From Leptospira ellisii (GTDB taxonomy: Bacteria; Spirochaetota; Leptospiria; Leptospirales; Leptospiraceae), in assembly GCF_002811955.1 (NCBI RefSeq), contig NZ_NPEF01000151.1, positions 1 through 9,744 of the forward strand: a DNA stretch of 9,744 nucleotides. The letters run 5' to 3'. How positions within the stretch are numbered: the stretch's first letter is position 1; the number at the start of each line of letters is the position of its first letter. The position numbers and the translations under genes were made by a program. The notes beneath the pieces were generated by a model. It searched no databases and was not told the origin of the DNA. It worked only from the letters and a program-made list of their open reading frames with translations. Shown piece after piece: positions 7,727 to 9,744 of this stretch.

Positions 7727-9744
7727 TTAGATCGATTTCATAAAACTGACGGGAGGCTTTTTCCATTCGCCCCGAAGGTTGAAGTAATAAACCGCGCTCG
7801 TCGCCGCGATCGTAAACATATAAACGATTCCGTATTCGAGGATAGGATGCGAAGGCTGAATTTCCAGAATGTTCGCGCTGATCAGCTCATTCGCCGACCA
7901 AGCGAGAACCAGCGCCAAAAGATAGGAAAACGTTCCGAGCAGAATCCCTTCCCACAAAAATACCTTCTTTAAAAAACCGGAAGTGCCTCCGATGATCCGA
8001 AGCAGCGTGGTCTCTTCGATTCGTTCCTTCCTGCTGGAATTAAGAGCCGTCAAAACCAAAAGCAAAGACGCCCCCAATATCAGCCAGGTCATCAATCGAA
8101 TCGTGAAGGAAATTTTTTCCAGAATTCCCAAAAAGGAACGGACCGCTTTGTCGGTATCGATGATCGTCAAATTGGGATATTTGGAAACGAGACTTTTCTG
8201 AAGTTCGTACCGTTTGGATTCGGATTCGATTCTCAAGGAACTTAGATAATAACCCGGGGCCTTTTCCAAAATTCCCTTGGAAAACAACACGACGAAGTTC
8301 GGTCGCATATCGGACCAATTGACGGTCCTGAAATTACGGATAATTCCGGTAACCTCCACTCCTCCGATCGAAAACGTCAGACTATCTCCGAGTTGCACTT
8401 TCAGATGCGTGGAGAATTCCTTCTCTATGGAAATCTGATCCTCTTCCCCTTTTCTCCAAAAATCCCCGTCCACGATCTTTTCCGTAGGATACGGTTCGTT
8501 GCGGTAGGAAAGAAAATATTCGCGGGTTCTCGCTGTGGATCTCCAATCCCTTCGAAATGCGGAAGAATCGGTTTCCTCCTTTTTGACCGGCTCCCCGTTG
8601 ATCTTAGCCAATCTCGCTCCGATCACGGGGGCAACGATCGTCCTTTCCGCGCCAAAATCCTTCGCCACTTCCTCGAAATGTTCCTTTTGTTCGGCGCGGA
8701 TATCCAAAACAAAAACGTTCGGCCTTCTTTCCTTATCCTTGGAACCGCTGTATTCCAGGAGACTTTCGCTGACGATCAAGGACAAAAGAAGGATAAACAG
8801 GGAACTGGTCAAACCGATGACGGAAAGGGACAACGTAGTTCCCGGCCGGTCGAATTTCCCCAAAACGAAACGCAGAAACGGCGAAAGATCTCCCCGATCG
8901 CGCACCCCGGAAAGAAGTATTCTAATTCCGGAATATACGAAAAATACGATCAAAGGAAGACCCAGAAGAATCGAACAAAGGATCGCTCCTTTTACGGGAC
9001 TTTCCGTTTCCCAGCAGGCCAAAAGAAAAAACAGACCGAATAAAACCGCATACGCGAACACTTGCGAAATTTTGAATCTAAGGACGCGGTTCGTTTCCTC
9101 CTGAAATTCGCTTTTTACGGCCAAAATCGGTTTTAACGTGCGGATCTCTACCAGGGATTCTATGGAGGAAAAAAACGGAACCAAAACGCCGATGAGCAAC
9201 CCCCAGAAGAAGGACGAGGCTCCGATCGAAGGTCGAAACGAAAGTATATCCTCCCCCGCGAGATCGGGAATCCAACCCAACAACAATCCGCCCAGGAGAA
9301 TCCCTAAAACGGCGCCGCTCGCAGAAAACAAAAACACGTCCCCTAAAACGGAGCCGATCGCAGAAAAGAAAAACAACTCCCCTAAAACGATCAGACTGAC
9401 CGTGTTCGGACTGGCTCCGAGACATTTTAAAACGGCGAGGGTTCCGGATTTTTCGCGGATCCCCGCACGGCTTGCGAGAAGAATCGAAATTCCCCCCAAA
9501 AAAAACGCGGACAAACCCAAAAGACTGAAAAAATCCAACGTGTTCGTGAGGAATTTTCTGGATCCGGAGTTGGTTTCGGTCGAATCGTAAAGAGTTAAGT
9601 CTTTTTGAATATACTTTTTGAAACTCTCCTCCTTATACTTTCCGGAAACCGAAGGATCCTTCAACCGGATCGGAACGAGATAACTGATCCTCGATCCCCT
9701 TTGTTCCAATCCGGTCGAAGCCAAAGAGGCGCCGGATATGATGG
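7727..9744 (-). CDS. FtsX-like (YbbP-type) ABC transporter permease, 5' end outside the window
   Basis: This is the membrane component of an ABC system of the FtsX/MacB superfamily, YbbP branch; partners are normally a YbbA-like ATPase, not in this window. At least 670 residues are visible, and the frame is open to the right edge, so roughly the first 150-200 residues are missing. Numbering from the TTG codon at 9724, there is a first FtsX domain (membrane segments about 65-85, 110-150, 168-188; cytoplasmic loop GTLAVLKCLGAS at 94-105). Further segments lie near 222-237 and 247-271, then one near 297-320. A large extracytoplasmic domain (about 325-535) contains the family hallmark NWSDMRPNFVVLF (469-481). 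A second FtsX domain ends the protein (541-561, 588-612, 630-648; loop TTLLRIIGGTSG at 572-583). Residues 113-151 hold tandem 13-residue repeats from a 39-bp DNA duplication. TTG 9724 is not a real start, because the codons upstream continue ISGASLAS in the family style. Confidence 0.9.
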   Translation of the reverse strand, partial: IISGASLASTGLEQRGSRISYLVPIRLKDPSVSGKYKEESFKKYIQKDLTLYDSTETNSGSRKFLTNTLDFFSLLGLSAFFLGGISILLASRAGIREKSGTLAVLKCLGASPNTVSLIVLGELFFFSAIGSVLGDVFLFSASGAVLGILLGGLLLGWIPDLAGEDILSFRPSIGASSFFWGLLIGVLVPFFSSIESLVEIRTLKPILAVKSEFQEETNRVLRFKISQVFAYAVLFGLFFLLACWETESPVKGAILCSILLGLPLIVFFVYSGIRILLSGVRDRGDLSPFLRFVLGKFDRPGTTLSLSVIGLTSSLFILLLSLIVSESLLEYSGSKDKERRPNVFVLDIRAEQKEHFEEVAKDFGAERTIVAPVIGARLAKINGEPVKKEETDSSAFRRDWRSTARTREYFLSYRNEPYPTEKIVDGDFWRKGEEDQISIEKEFSTHLKVQLGDSLTFSIGGVEVTGIIRNFRTVNWSDMRPNFVVLFSKGILEKAPGYYLSSLRIESESKRYELQKSLVSKYPNLTIIDTDKAVRSFLGILEKISFTIRLMTWLILGASLLLVLTALNSSRKERIEETTLLRIIGGTSGFLKKVFLWEGILLGTFSYLLALVLAWSANELISANILEIQPSHPILEYGIVYMFTIAATSAVYYFNLRGEWKKPPVSFMKSI
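9305..9382. repeat. 39-bp in-frame tandem duplication inside the permease gene
   Basis: Two adjacent 39-base units (9305-9343 and 9344-9382) differ at only 5 positions by eye. The element CCCTAAAACG recurs at the same spacing a third time, at 9380-9389. In protein terms this gives VLGELFFFSAIGS, VLGDVFLFSASGA and the more diverged VLGILLGGLLLGW in series, which lengthens a membrane segment by 13 residues. Confidence 0.85.

Noticed and set aside
8393..9104. Plus-strand open frames opposite the permease gene, including 8535-9104 and 9138-9590
   Set aside because: They are Arg/Lys/Pro-rich mirror frames of a clear permease, with no ribosome binding sites or family features.

Overview
The window looks like chromosomal DNA from a spirochaete of the genus Leptospira. 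The chaperone operon, the DUF1564 protein and the overall protein style match that genus. The coding DNA is roughly 45-55% G+C in the stretches I hand-counted. That is high for the genus and suggests one of the higher-G+C relatives of the pathogenic clade; the species is inference.

Left part, plus strand: positions 9-4792 hold a complete class I heat-shock operon in the order hrcA, grpE, dnaK, dnaJ. HrcA is the repressor, GrpE the nucleotide exchange factor, DnaK the Hsp70 and DnaJ its J-domain co-chaperone. The CIRCE operator expected ahead of hrcA would lie upstream of base 1 and is not visible. The operon ends in a perfect 13-bp GC-rich hairpin (4806-4834).

Middle part, plus strand: a second short operon carries a Gfo/Idh/MocA oxidoreductase (best start 4905; a possible UDP-GlcNAc 3-dehydrogenase for leptospiral lipid A) and, 25 bases later, a YqgE/AlgH-family protein. 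Next comes a small gene for a predicted secreted protein with eight cysteines in its mature part, apparently with its own promoter.

Right part, minus strand: a DUF1564 protein lies in an AT-richer pocket, with a hairpin covering its ribosome binding site. Beyond a strong intrinsic terminator lies a large FtsX-like/YbbP-type ABC permease, which runs off the right edge at its N-terminus. This permease contains a recent-looking in-frame 39-bp tandem duplication inside a membrane segment.

Most of the window is ordinary, conserved housekeeping sequence, and I see no wholly new multi-gene system. The points most worth following are the cysteine-rich secreted protein, the ribbon-helix-helix-like core of the DUF1564 protein with its hairpin leader, the permease duplication, the likely non-ATG start of grpE, and an isoleucine in DnaK where the family nearly always has threonine or serine.
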